The notes under the pieces are model-generated. The model was given only the letters and a program-made list of their open reading frames with translations, did not search any database and was not told where the DNA came from. The position numbers and the translations under genes were made by a program. From an uncultured Deferribacteraceae bacterium (GTDB taxonomy: Bacteria; Chrysiogenota; Deferribacteres; Deferribacterales; Mucispirillaceae), in NCBI GenBank assembly GCA_947039395.1, contig CAMQYS010000001.1:124001-188000 (forward strand): a stretch of DNA of 64,000 nt. Direction: 5' to 3'. Positions within the stretch are counted from its first letter, which is position 1; each line of letters begins with the position of its first letter. Shown here piece by piece: positions 8,104 through 15,921 of the stretch.

Positions 8104-9369
8104 TTAATCGGTGTAGCTTTTCTCTAAAATATCTAACAACTTCTCTTTTATCTGTTTTGCTTCAAGAGTTAAGTCTATAGTTACAAAACTTATTTTATGA
8201 CCTTGAATTATAACCGACTCACTTACACTTTCATGAACTGATGGATGCAACAACATACCGTAAGAATTATCTAACAGAGGATTACCTAACCCCTCTTGAG
8301 ATCTTAAATATGCATATATCTGATAGAGATAACCACTTCGTATACTGTTTTCTCTATTCCAACCTTTAATCAAAACAGAGTTAAATTTTGTATCAATAAC
8401 GATATATTTTCCTAACGTTTCATTTTGAATTGTTATATCTGTAACCATTGATGGAAAGATTTTATCTATACCAGCTGTTGCATTCTGCTTCTGCCAATAT
8501 ATCGTTTTAGATGGAGATACCCGCCATGCTTTATTAAGATAAAACTTGTAAAATCCAGCTATACCTTTCTCAAAAATCTTTCTAATATACTCTACTTTCT
8601 TTTCAGGACTTGATAGATACTTATCACCTATTAACTCTGTTGGAAGTGCTAAATTAAATGCAAGGCGAGCTGCTTCAACCATTGTTCTATCGTTCGCATT
8701 ATTGCGTCCAAACTGTTCAATAGACATCTCTATATCGCTAGGCTTAATATCTATAACTCCCATCTGTCGCATTGTGGTTGAAAGAGATCTACACTTTTTT
8801 GATACGTTTTTATCTGTAACAAGTTTAGCAATCTTATCTAACGCTGAACGAACTAAACGGTTTCTAGGTGTGTTAACGGTTAGCTCATCGAACCTACAAA
8901 ATATTTTACCTTTATCAAGAAGTTTATCTCTCTCAGTCTTAAACAAATCTATTCGTCCACGAACACGGTTAAGCACCATAGCTTTATTCTGATAATCAAA
9001 ACTTAAATTACGTCTAATACGTTTACTTACTTCTTTCAATAATATGTTCGCAACAAGATCAGGGATATCATCTAAATTTTCTTCAACCGATACCTTACCT
9101 GTTTTTTTAATCTGTTGCATTAACTCTGATGCATAAAGCATAAGCAACCAAATATTGCGAACAGGGATAGCACCAACGTAACCATCTTTAATATTTTGAT
9201 TACTATCTTGACTGCTACCATTTACAATATCTTGATAATTATTATTTGCATTATTTTGATCGCTATACTGTTCGCTATTATTTACAATATCTTGATAATT
9301 ATCATTTGCATTATCTTGATCGCTATCTTGTTTATTGATATTCACGTTGGCTTTATTCACTGCTTCCAT
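8104..9369 (-). CDS. mcrC: McrC-family subunit of a type IV (methyl-dependent) restriction system
   Basis: The nuclease partner of McrB in systems that cut modified DNA. The 421-residue protein carries McrC landmarks: an N-terminal region with IPVRNIWLLMLYASEL, then VRGRIDLF, the segment FDELTVNTPRNRLVRSAL, and a C-terminal PD-(D/E)xK-type core with VTDITIQ and IVIDTKF supplying the catalytic Asp, Asp and Lys. The first 60 residues are an Asn/Gln/Asp-rich tail with a 20-residue tandem repeat that is not part of the family. Its ATG overlaps the mcrB stop as TAATG, so the subunits are translationally coupled. Target modification cannot be told from sequence. Confidence 0.88.
   Translation of the reverse strand: MEAVNKANVNINKQDSDQDNANDNYQDIVNNSEQYSDQNNANNNYQDIVNGSSQDSNQNIKDGYVGAIPVRNIWLLMLYASELMQQIKKTGKVSVEENLDDIPDLVANILLKEVSKRIRRNLSFDYQNKAMVLNRVRGRIDLFKTERDKLLDKGKIFCRFDELTVNTPRNRLVRSALDKIAKLVTDKNVSKKCRSLSTTMRQMGVIDIKPSDIEMSIEQFGRNNANDRTMVEAARLAFNLALPTELIGDKYLSSPEKKVEYIRKIFEKGIAGFYKFYLNKAWRVSPSKTIYWQKQNATAGIDKIFPSMVTDITIQNETLGKYIVIDTKFNSVLIKGWNRENSIRSGYLYQIYAYLRSQEGLGNPLLDNSYGMLLHPSVHESVSESVIIQGHKISFVTIDLTLEAKQIKEKLLDILEKSYTD
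9201..9330 (-). repeat. 60-bp tandem repeat inside mcrC
   Basis: Bases 9211-9270 and 9271-9330 are two copies of a 60-bp unit; a shorter, decayed third copy lies at 9191-9210. They encode Asn/Gln/Asp-rich repeats with the core NYQDIVN. The unit length keeps the reading frame, so copy number can change without breaking mcrC. Confidence 0.85.
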
Positions 9370-11531
9370 TATACTTCAAAACCAGCAAGTAATTTCTTTT
9401 TTGCATCCTCAGTTTTCTTAGGATCATCGAACCAATACTCATTTAATAGTGGTACAATTTCAGTCTCTACTATATCGCAAAACCATTTTTTAGCATCAAC
9501 TACATCGGTATCATTAGAAGGTGTTACATAGCTATGTCCGATACAAGATTGTTTACCTAAAGAGATATCTTCTATTATAGTTTTATTCAACTCATTAATA
9601 TTATCACTAATCTTTGTGAGTGTAGATACATCAATTTTATTTTCCTTATGCACCCTTTCTTTCCACTTATCACCAAGTAAAGGTTCTAGATCTATAAAAG
9701 CGAAACGACGTCTAAATGCAAAATCAACTAACGCTAAAGATCTATCTGCTAGATTCATCGTGCCTATAACATAAAGATTTTCTGGTATGTAAACGGGTTC
9801 ATTATCTTTAGTTGAGTAAGAAAGTTCTAACGCTTCACTTTCATTTCTTTTACTTGCTTCTAGTAACGTTAACATCTCTCCAAAAATCTGCGCTGGATTT
9901 CCTCTGTTTATCTCCTCAATTACAATAACATACTTATCATCTTGATTCGCTTTTGCTAAATTAATCATCTCTATAAAAGGTCCATAAACTAGATCTAGCG
10001 TACCACCTTTTATTGGACGAAACCCAAGAATAAAATCTTCATAAGAAAGGTTCGGATGAAATTGTACTACTCTCACATTGCGACTATTTTCCTCTCCAAT
10101 TAATGCATATGCTAATTTTCTTGCAAGCCAAGTTTTACCTGTTCCAGGAGGACCTTGTAATATAATATTCTTTTTATCACGAAGGCGATTTATTATATTT
10201 TCAAGCTTAGAAATATCCATAAAACAACCGTCTGAAATAATATTATCTATACTATATGGTTCAAAACTATCCGTCATAATGTCAGCATTTATTATAACAC
10301 TCTCATCTTGTAAATCATTTTTAGAAAGATATGCTCTATGTGATAGCGCTGGAAAAGAGTGAACTAGAAATAACTCAGTTTTAAATTTCATATTAAATTC
10401 ATCTATTAAAGATATGTACTCACCACTATTAAAATACTTTTTATTAGAGTCCTTTAAGCTGCTTTCAATCCCAAGCTTCGTCACAATATAATTTCGAGAT
10501 AGAATAGTTAATGTAACAAATTGCCACGGTCTTACCCAATATAGTCCGATAGATAAATTCCAACCTACTTTGTACTGTTTTATCGCTTTATCATATGCAT
10601 CACTAAACTCTGATCCTTCAGTACCGTTCTCATCTTTACTATCTGCAAATGCTATTGCCTTTTCAAAAACATCCCATAAATCATCAATATCTTCTGATTT
10701 CCTACCTTTAAGTAAACTAAATAAAAAAGATTTATTTTTATCTAGTCTAGTAACTCCATCAAAATTATTAGGTACAGCTTCTTTCACATCTAGAAACTTT
10801 GCAAGTTCAGTTGCAATAATTACCCTAACTTTATCCGTGATACCTCTATTAAAAATACCCATTACTGTAAAAGGACATATATCTTTTAATGGAGTATTAC
10901 TCTTATCTGATAACTCATCTTGAAAAGCAGATGCAACATCAACTCTGCTTCCAATTGAACGTATACCCTCTAATAGTTCTGTACGTTTATTTTTATATAG
11001 TAAAAGTTTATCTGCAACCTCTTCATAAAACTTTGTCCACTGATAACTATCACCAAACCTCTCTCTTAATGATGGAGAGTTAATAAAATCATTTATATTT
11101 TGATCTTTATTATTAAATGATAAATCTATTAACGCTTTGCACCAATCTCCATTATCTGGATCAACTTTAACTATCGTTGATCTATATGCTGTAAAGTACC
11201 ATGTTTTTTGTTTAAAATCTTTATCCCAACTAACATCTAACTTTGTCCCGTTATCATAGTTCTTAGTAACAGTGCCTATCGCCTTAATATACATACAAGA
11301 AACATAGAACCCGTTACTATTAAATGGTAAATTATTTTTCTGTTTGAATGAAGATTTTATCGCAATCTTATCTCCTACTTTTACAGATTTAACAAGATCA
11401 ATAAATTTATCATCGTATCCATTCTCCCAAATACCGTTATCTAAAAATCTACCCGTTTCATCGTTATCATCCCACATTGAACCTACAAACCAATACGATA
11501 CTAAATCTGTGTTATCTATAATTTCACTCAT
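9369..11531 (-). CDS. mcrB: McrB-family AAA+ GTPase/ATPase of a type IV restriction system
   Basis: The motor and recognition subunit that drives translocation before McrC cuts. In the 720-residue form, residues 10-135 are a target-recognition domain resembling the PUA/EVE-like folds found in such proteins (SYWFVGSMWDDNDE, VGDKIAIKSSF, IGTVT). A helical region follows. The AAA+ module has Walker A GPPGTGKT at 460-467, Walker B VIVIEEINRG, and the McrB signature GTMNLADRSL, with arginines in FRRRF. I chose the ATG at 11529-11531 because AGGGAGA lies six bases upstream; the longer frame adds 19 residues before that site. A promoter with ideal spacing lies about 80 bp upstream. Confidence 0.9.
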   Translation of the reverse strand: MSEIIDNTDLVSYWFVGSMWDDNDETGRFLDNGIWENGYDDKFIDLVKSVKVGDKIAIKSSFKQKNNLPFNSNGFYVSCMYIKAIGTVTKNYDNGTKLDVSWDKDFKQKTWYFTAYRSTIVKVDPDNGDWCKALIDLSFNNKDQNINDFINSPSLRERFGDSYQWTKFYEEVADKLLLYKNKRTELLEGIRSIGSRVDVASAFQDELSDKSNTPLKDICPFTVMGIFNRGITDKVRVIIATELAKFLDVKEAVPNNFDGVTRLDKNKSFLFSLLKGRKSEDIDDLWDVFEKAIAFADSKDENGTEGSEFSDAYDKAIKQYKVGWNLSIGLYWVRPWQFVTLTILSRNYIVTKLGIESSLKDSNKKYFNSGEYISLIDEFNMKFKTELFLVHSFPALSHRAYLSKNDLQDESVIINADIMTDSFEPYSIDNIISDGCFMDISKLENIINRLRDKKNIILQGPPGTGKTWLARKLAYALIGEENSRNVRVVQFHPNLSYEDFILGFRPIKGGTLDLVYGPFIEMINLAKANQDDKYVIVIEEINRGNPAQIFGEMLTLLEASKRNESEALELSYSTKDNEPVYIPENLYVIGTMNLADRSLALVDFAFRRRFAFIDLEPLLGDKWKERVHKENKIDVSTLTKISDNINELNKTIIEDISLGKQSCIGHSYVTPSNDTDVVDAKKWFCDIVETEIVPLLNEYWFDDPKKTEDAKKKLLAGFEV

Positions 11532-11610
11532 AAATTGTCTCCCTGTAATACCAAATTTAACTAACAAAATAACTACATGATTAATCACATATAGTTAATT
11601 ATAGATATAA

Positions 11611-11639
11611 ATATTAACACTTTAATTGTATTCTATCAA
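11611..11639 (-). promoter_or_regulatory. Predicted promoter of mcrBC
   Basis: On the minus strand TTGATA (11634-11639) and TAATAT (11611-11616) are 17 bases apart, the ideal sigma-70 spacing, and point to mcrB about 80 bp downstream. Confidence 0.55.
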
Positions 11640-11708
11640 CTATTTTCATTATCCTAAACAGTAAGCAAGTAAGTAAACAATCAATTTAATTTATAGTTAA
11701 TATCAACT

Positions 11709-11722
11709 CTTACTATAGTAAG
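11709..11722. promoter_or_regulatory. Perfect 14-bp palindrome, possible operator
   Basis: CTTACTATAGTAAG is a perfect inverted repeat between the mcrBC promoter and the tmRNA terminator. It resembles a dimer binding site, but no regulator is linked to it. Chance occurrence is possible in A+T-rich DNA. Confidence 0.35.
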
Positions 11723-11740
11723 TTTGATTATTTTATATAT

Positions 11741-11772
11741 AAAAAAAGAGAGCATATAAATACTCTCTTTTC
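11741..11772 (-). terminator. Intrinsic terminator of the tmRNA gene
   Basis: On the minus strand the sequence AAAGAGAG, a 10-base loop, then CTCTCTTT and a T tract forms a classical terminator 11 bases past the tmRNA 3' end. Confidence 0.85.
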
Positions 11773-11782
11773 TATAATATTA

Positions 11783-12123
11783 TGGAGGTGAGGAGAATCG
11801 AACTCCTGTCCAGATACCCTACAATATAGACCACTACATGTTTAGTCTGTACTTATTTCTCGCTATCCTCATCTATACAGACGTAGTCAATTCAAGCAAA
11901 GCCTCTTTGTTTAAACTGGTCGGTAGAGACATACAACCAGTCTTGCCTGTATCATTTTACACCCGCTACCGTAACCACAGGCAGGTGACGGCGAAGATGT
12001 AGCTGCCTAGGCAGCTAGTGCTAAATTATCTTCAGCTTTTAAATTTGTCAAGTTTTTAACTTGGACCTTGAACCAAGACATGCGTCCTATACCCACAGAT
12101 AACTGTCGAAACCGAGCACCCCC
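11783..12123 (-). ncRNA. ssrA: Transfer-messenger RNA (tmRNA), one-piece
   Basis: Rescues stalled ribosomes and tags incomplete proteins for degradation. The 5' end GGGGGUG (12117-12123) pairs with CACCUCC (11784-11790) as a 7-bp acceptor stem with one G-U. The 3' tRNA-like part has the T arm with GTTCGATTC. After discriminator A at 11783 the genome reads TA, so CCA is added after transcription. The tag frame ends AEDNLALAA followed by TAG at 12007-12009; the resume codon is not certain and could lie a few codons upstream, near ACA at 12046-12048. The stop sits in the perfect palindrome AGCTGCCTAGGCAGCT, the expected helix. It is a single-molecule form, about 341 nt. Confidence 0.95.
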
Positions 12124-12284
12124 AAAAATAAAACTATAATACAATTTATATTATATATTATATATTATCAACCTAAAACTTCTAAACTATAACCATATCA
12201 CTTTAAACAATCTTACTCTATACATCACAAACTATCAATTCTACTCCACAACTCAAAATAACATGCTATATATTTCCATTTCAA

Positions 12285-12749
12285 CTACATATTATCTCTA
12301 TCTAAAATTATACCATCTTCACCTTTAAAAGGTAGAAAACAACCACCCGATGAGTCTAATATAAATTGAACTGTAATTATATCACCATTCTCTAAACCAT
12401 AACCTTGAAATTTATCTGATAAAGCAATTATCAAATCAGCTATTAACGCATCACCCATATTTAACCATAGATTACCTTGATCTGATCTCACAACTTTACC
12501 TGTCCATGTAAATTGCTTATTCACATACATCTCTCTAAATAATGATCGTTTCTTCTCTTCACTATATTTACTGCTACAACCTGTATCTGCTTCAACTTTA
12601 CTAAAATCAGCACCTGATACTATCGGCACAAGTTGAACTTTATTGAAATCATTAACTTCATCAACTGATGGAGTATCCCCCATTGAAAATAGTAACCACA
12701 ATAACAGTAGTATAACTATAATTCCACCTAAAATTGCTAATAATTTCAT
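12285..12749 (-). CDS. Membrane-anchored protein with a possible OB-fold (tRNA_anti-like) domain
   Basis: A 154-residue protein of uncertain function. Residues 3-23 are a single membrane helix; the rest is likely periplasmic. Residues 75-150 (FTWTGKVV, NLWLNMGDALIADLIIAL, GDIITVQFIL and GCFLPFKGEDGIIL) resemble the pattern of tRNA_anti-like OB-fold domains found in small lipoproteins and membrane proteins. Two cysteines, C58 and C136, could form a disulfide. It stands alone between tmRNA and the ABC genes, with a 140-bp spacer upstream. Confidence 0.5.
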   Translation of the reverse strand: MKLLAILGGIIVILLLLWLLFSMGDTPSVDEVNDFNKVQLVPIVSGADFSKVEADTGCSSKYSEEKKRSLFREMYVNKQFTWTGKVVRSDQGNLWLNMGDALIADLIIALSDKFQGYGLENGDIITVQFILDSSGGCFLPFKGEDGIILDRDNM

Positions 12750-12891
12750 TCAATTACCTACGGTACTTTCGTTCTACATCATTACAGTATTTTACTTTAT
12801 ATATCATAACACTTCTATTATACCTATCAATTACAACTTTCTCTAGTTAAATATTTTAACACATATAATAATGTTAAATCAATAAAATTTT

Positions 12892-13482
12892 TTAACTGTT
12901 AAATATTTTATCAAAATCAAATACCGCATCTGCAATTCTTAGATGATCCCTTCTGTTGGCTGTGTAAATTATATCTACTCCTGCTCTCTTTGATTCTAAA
13001 AACGCATCTTCAATCTCACTTCTACTAACCGCATCAATAGATACAAACGGTTCATCAAATATTACAATCTTCTTACTCATAAGATATCCATAAATAAAAA
13101 GCAGCCGTTTCTGTCCATCACTTAATTTTAGCGAAGATCTATCCCCACTAACACCTATACGTGATAAAAGTGATCTTGCTAACTCCATATCATTACCAAC
13201 AATCAATAACGCTTCATCTATAACATACTCCCTAAATATTAAACTCTCGGGAGATTGCAATAATATTCCGCAATCTGATAATTCAAAAAACCTCTCTATC
13301 CTACCAGATGGATAATCAAAAACATCTGCGATAGATTTAACTAATAATGATTTTCCAGAACCATTACTACCATAAATTGCCGTAATCTTACCACTACCTA
13401 TATCGTAACTTACAGCTCCTTTATCCGTTAAACTATATCGCCAATCTTTTATTGATAACACTTTCTTATCATTATTATTCAT
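12892..13482 (-). CDS. ABC transporter ATP-binding protein, energy-coupling-factor-like
   Basis: A compact 196-residue ABC ATPase. It has Walker A GSNGSGKS, Q-loop LLQSPES, signature LSDGQKR (one change from LSGGQ), Walker B IVIFDEPF and a degenerate switch region (TANRRDH). The pattern LLQSPESLIF-V-DEAL resembles EcfA/CbiO subunits, which pair as two different ATPases on a vitamin or metal transporter. The preceding gene, 16 bp upstream, is its likely partner. In many bacteria a pair of EcfA genes follows rplQ together with ecfT, but no EcfT gene lies in this window. A CcmA-like role cannot be excluded. Confidence 0.7.
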   Translation of the reverse strand: MNNNDKKVLSIKDWRYSLTDKGAVSYDIGSGKITAIYGSNGSGKSLLVKSIADVFDYPSGRIERFFELSDCGILLQSPESLIFREYVIDEALLIVGNDMELARSLLSRIGVSGDRSSLKLSDGQKRLLFIYGYLMSKKIVIFDEPFVSIDAVSRSEIEDAFLESKRAGVDIIYTANRRDHLRIADAVFDFDKIFNS

Positions 13483-13498
13483 AACTTTCTCAATATTA

Positions 13499-14263
13499 TC
13501 ATTCTGCTACTATCTCGATAATTGTATCTGCATAATCATCAAAATGCGTATCGTGAGTTGCTATTATAAATGGTGTTGTTTTACTCATCTCAATAATCTC
13601 CTTAGATATTAATGATGCGTATTTATCATCTAACATATCTAGTGGTTCATCAAGCAGAATCACTTTATCGTTTCCCATCTCTAAAGCTATCATTATTGAT
13701 AGTCGCTTTAACTCACCACCTGATAAGTCGTAAATTGATCTATCAAGAAACTCGCTAAATTTACTTATATCGCTACTTTTATCTGTAAGTATTGATGACA
13801 ATATTAACTCATCTTTAAGATAACCTGTAACAAAATTAAACTCTGCTGATGAATGTAGGTATATTGAATCTAACTCATTAACACCATAAGCACCTTTTTT
13901 GACTAGGTTATCGTTATTTAAATCAATACCAGTAACATTTTCAACTATATCACTGTTATTTAGATCAACAGCAGTAATACGACTACCTATGCAGTCACTA
14001 CCTAGATCTACCGTGCTAACAGTATTAACTATCTCTCCACTATTTAGATCAACTACACCAGCTATTGAACGAAGTAATGTTGACTTACCCGTTCCAACCC
14101 TACCCTTTATTACTAATATATTTCTGTATGGTATAGAAATATCTAAGTTATCAAATAAAGGCTCATTATCACTAAATGATATCGTTACCGAATTAAAAGT
14201 TAAAAAAAAGAGAGGTTTCTGTTGAACCCTCTCTTCTTTTATTATATTTATTCTTCTTTTCAA
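13499..14263 (-). CDS. ABC transporter ATP-binding protein with an inserted 14-residue tandem repeat
   Basis: An ABC ATPase of 254 residues: Walker A GRVGTGKST (54-62), signature LSGGE (180-184), Walker B VILLDEP (201-207), switch histidine H237. The Q-loop glutamine is replaced by histidine (YLHSS, 134-138). Between Walker A and the Q-loop, residues 71-126 are four 14-residue repeats of the VDLNNSDIVENVTG type, an insertion unlike normal members. The frame begins at TTG, two bases after the rplQ stop, and has no other ATG, GTG or TTG before Walker A. An intrinsic terminator lies inside codons 10-20. It is probably the partner of the following ABC gene. The start is the least certain part. 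Confidence 0.65.
   Translation of the reverse strand: MKRRINIIKEERVQQKPLFFLTFNSVTISFSDNEPLFDNLDISIPYRNILVIKGRVGTGKSTLLRSIAGVVDLNSGEIVNTVSTVDLGSDCIGSRITAVDLNNSDIVENVTGIDLNNDNLVKKGAYGVNELDSIYLHSSAEFNFVTGYLKDELILSSILTDKSSDISKFSEFLDRSIYDLSGGELKRLSIMIALEMGNDKVILLDEPLDMLDDKYASLISKEIIEMSKTTPFIIATHDTHFDDYADTIIEIVAE
13886..14053 (-). repeat. Four 42-bp in-frame tandem repeats in an ABC ATPase gene
   Basis: Residues 71-84, 85-98, 99-112 and 113-126 align as four copies of a 14-residue unit beginning V/I-DLN. The copies have diverged, so the expansion is not brand new. Each unit is 42 bp and keeps the frame. Confidence 0.8.
14202..14237 (-). terminator. Intrinsic terminator just after rplQ, inside the next reading frame
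   Basis: On the minus strand AAGAGAGG pairs with CCTCTCTT around a short loop and is followed by eight T's, a near-ideal intrinsic terminator. It starts about 30 bp after the rplQ stop and therefore would end the long ribosomal transcript, but it overlaps the start of the ABC ATPase frame. Confidence 0.9.
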
Positions 14264-14264
14264 T

Positions 14265-14813
14265 TCAACTTTCTTTTATTGGATTATCAGATTCCGCTGT
14301 TTCAGGTGTCTTTGTTGCAACATCTTCTACTGCTTTTGGAACAACTGTTTCTGGTGCTGTTTTAGCAACTGTTTCAGCTGTCTTTGTAGGAGCAGTTTCC
14401 ACAACATCGTTAGAATCACCTTTCTTACTAGGTTTAGGTATCTCAATAATAGGATCAGTAAATTCGATAATAGCCATATTAGCATTATCACCACGTCTTT
14501 TACCAGATCTAATTATTCTCGTATATCCACCATTTCTATCTTTAAATGAATGAGCTATAACATCAAAAAGTCTATTAACCGTATCTTTATGATGTAATCT
14601 TGCTATAGCAACTCTTCTTGTTGCAAGTGTACCTTTTTTACCTAATGTTATCAACGGTTCGATATAGGTACGAAGATATTTCGCCTTATCTAAAGTAGTT
14701 TCTATTCTACCATACTCTATTAATGATTTCGCCATGTTGCTAAAAGTAGCTTTACGATGGGCTGTTTTCATTCTGAATTTATTATTTACAACTGAATGCC
14801 TCATAAGCTCCAA
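14265..14813 (-). CDS. rplQ: Ribosomal protein L17 with an extended C-terminal tail
   Basis: Large-subunit protein near the exit tunnel. Residues 1-125 match L17: MRHSVVNNKFRMKTAHRKA, then LIEYGRIETTLDKAKYLR and the ending GGYTRIIRSGKRRGDNANMAIIEF. Residues 135-182 form an Ala/Thr/Val/Pro-rich tail beyond the usual 120-130 residues; the tail repeats VVETAPTKT-like units. It is the last gene of the alpha cluster and ends in TGA just before a strong terminator. Confidence 0.95.
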   Translation of the reverse strand: MELMRHSVVNNKFRMKTAHRKATFSNMAKSLIEYGRIETTLDKAKYLRTYIEPLITLGKKGTLATRRVAIARLHHKDTVNRLFDVIAHSFKDRNGGYTRIIRSGKRRGDNANMAIIEFTDPIIEIPKPSKKGDSNDVVETAPTKTAETVAKTAPETVVPKAVEDVATKTPETAESDNPIKES

Positions 14814-14866
14814 AACCTCAAATTATTTATATTATAAATGTTTAATTTATATACTCTAAGAACAAT

Positions 14867-15892
14867 CTACTCTTCTTCGTCGTCATCGTCATCCACTATT
14901 GCTGGAGCTTCATAACCGTAAGCCGATAGATCCATACCTAGACTTAAACCTAAATCACATAGAACTTTCTTAATTTCCTCTAAAGATTTTCTACCAAAAT
15001 TCTTGGTTTTTAACATCTCTCCATCGGTTTTTGTACAAAGCTCATACAATGTTTCTATATTAGCATTTTTTAAACAGTTGTAAGCACGAACTGATAATTC
15101 TAATTCTTCAATAGAATTATCTAACATATCAACTATCTGATCATTTGATTTAGATGCTTCAACTTCTGGAATAGCTTCAATAGTTTCCTCAAAATTAATA
15201 AACTGCATCATATAATCTTTAATGATCTTTGCTGCAAATGCCATTGCATTTTCTGGTTTAATTGATCCATCTGTTTCAATCTCTATAGTTAGCTTGTCGT
15301 AATCTGTAGACTGACCAACACGTGCATTCTCAATATAGTAATTAACACTTTTTATAGGTGTAAATACTGCATCTATCGGTATCACTCCAACTATATCGTC
15401 AAACTTATTACCAAAATCTTCACTTGGAAGATATCCTATACCTCGTTCTATGAATAGCTCAATATAAATCTCTGTACTATCATCTGTTATAGTAAGGATA
15501 TGTTGTTCTGGTTCTAGAATTTCTAGATTTATATCACCTTCAATATCACCAGCTACAATAGGCCCCACACCTTTCTTCTTAATAGAGGCTCTAATTTGTT
15601 CATGTGATGTTGAATTTAGTTCTAATGATTTGATGTTAAGTAATATCTCTACAATATCCTCTTTTACACCCGATATTGAACTAAACTCATTACTGATACC
15701 CTCTATACGGATACCAACTACTGCTGTTCCCTCTATAGATGATAACATTACTCTACGCAATGCATTACCTATAGTTATGCCAAAACCTTTCTCATACGGC
15801 TCTGCTACAAACTTACCATAATGACCAACTAATTGACCAACTGTATCTATCTTCTTAGGCTTAATTAAGCTCTTGAAATTCATCATTACCAT
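14867..15892 (-). CDS. rpoA: RNA polymerase alpha subunit
   Basis: Assembles RNA polymerase and contacts promoter elements and activators. The 341-residue protein has the N-terminal dimerisation domain (FVAEPYEKGFGITIGNALRR, SSIEGTAVVGIRI) and the C-terminal helix-hairpin domain (LSVRAYNCLKNANI, GRKSLEEI). It ends in an acidic tail of seven Asp/Glu residues. The start has AGGAG eight bases upstream. It lies between rpsD and rplQ, the standard alpha-operon order. Confidence 0.97.
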   Translation of the reverse strand: MVMMNFKSLIKPKKIDTVGQLVGHYGKFVAEPYEKGFGITIGNALRRVMLSSIEGTAVVGIRIEGISNEFSSISGVKEDIVEILLNIKSLELNSTSHEQIRASIKKKGVGPIVAGDIEGDINLEILEPEQHILTITDDSTEIYIELFIERGIGYLPSEDFGNKFDDIVGVIPIDAVFTPIKSVNYYIENARVGQSTDYDKLTIEIETDGSIKPENAMAFAAKIIKDYMMQFINFEETIEAIPEVEASKSNDQIVDMLDNSIEELELSVRAYNCLKNANIETLYELCTKTDGEMLKTKNFGRKSLEEIKKVLCDLGLSLGMDLSAYGYEAPAIVDDDDDEEE

Positions 15893-15921
15893 TAACGGTA
15901 CTCCTATAAGATATTCTTACC

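Noticed and set aside
9201-9330. Regular repeats that could suggest a CRISPR array
   Set aside because: The 60-bp units are direct tandem copies within the mcrC coding frame, without repeat-spacer structure.
12643-12846. A 67-residue plus-strand frame near the OB-fold protein
   Set aside because: It overlaps the minus-strand gene's membrane segment and has no supporting signals.
12892-14263. CcmA heme-exporter ATPases as the identity of the ABC pair
   Set aside because: No ccmB or ccmC neighbours are present, and two adjacent different ATPases after rplQ fit the energy-coupling-factor pattern better.
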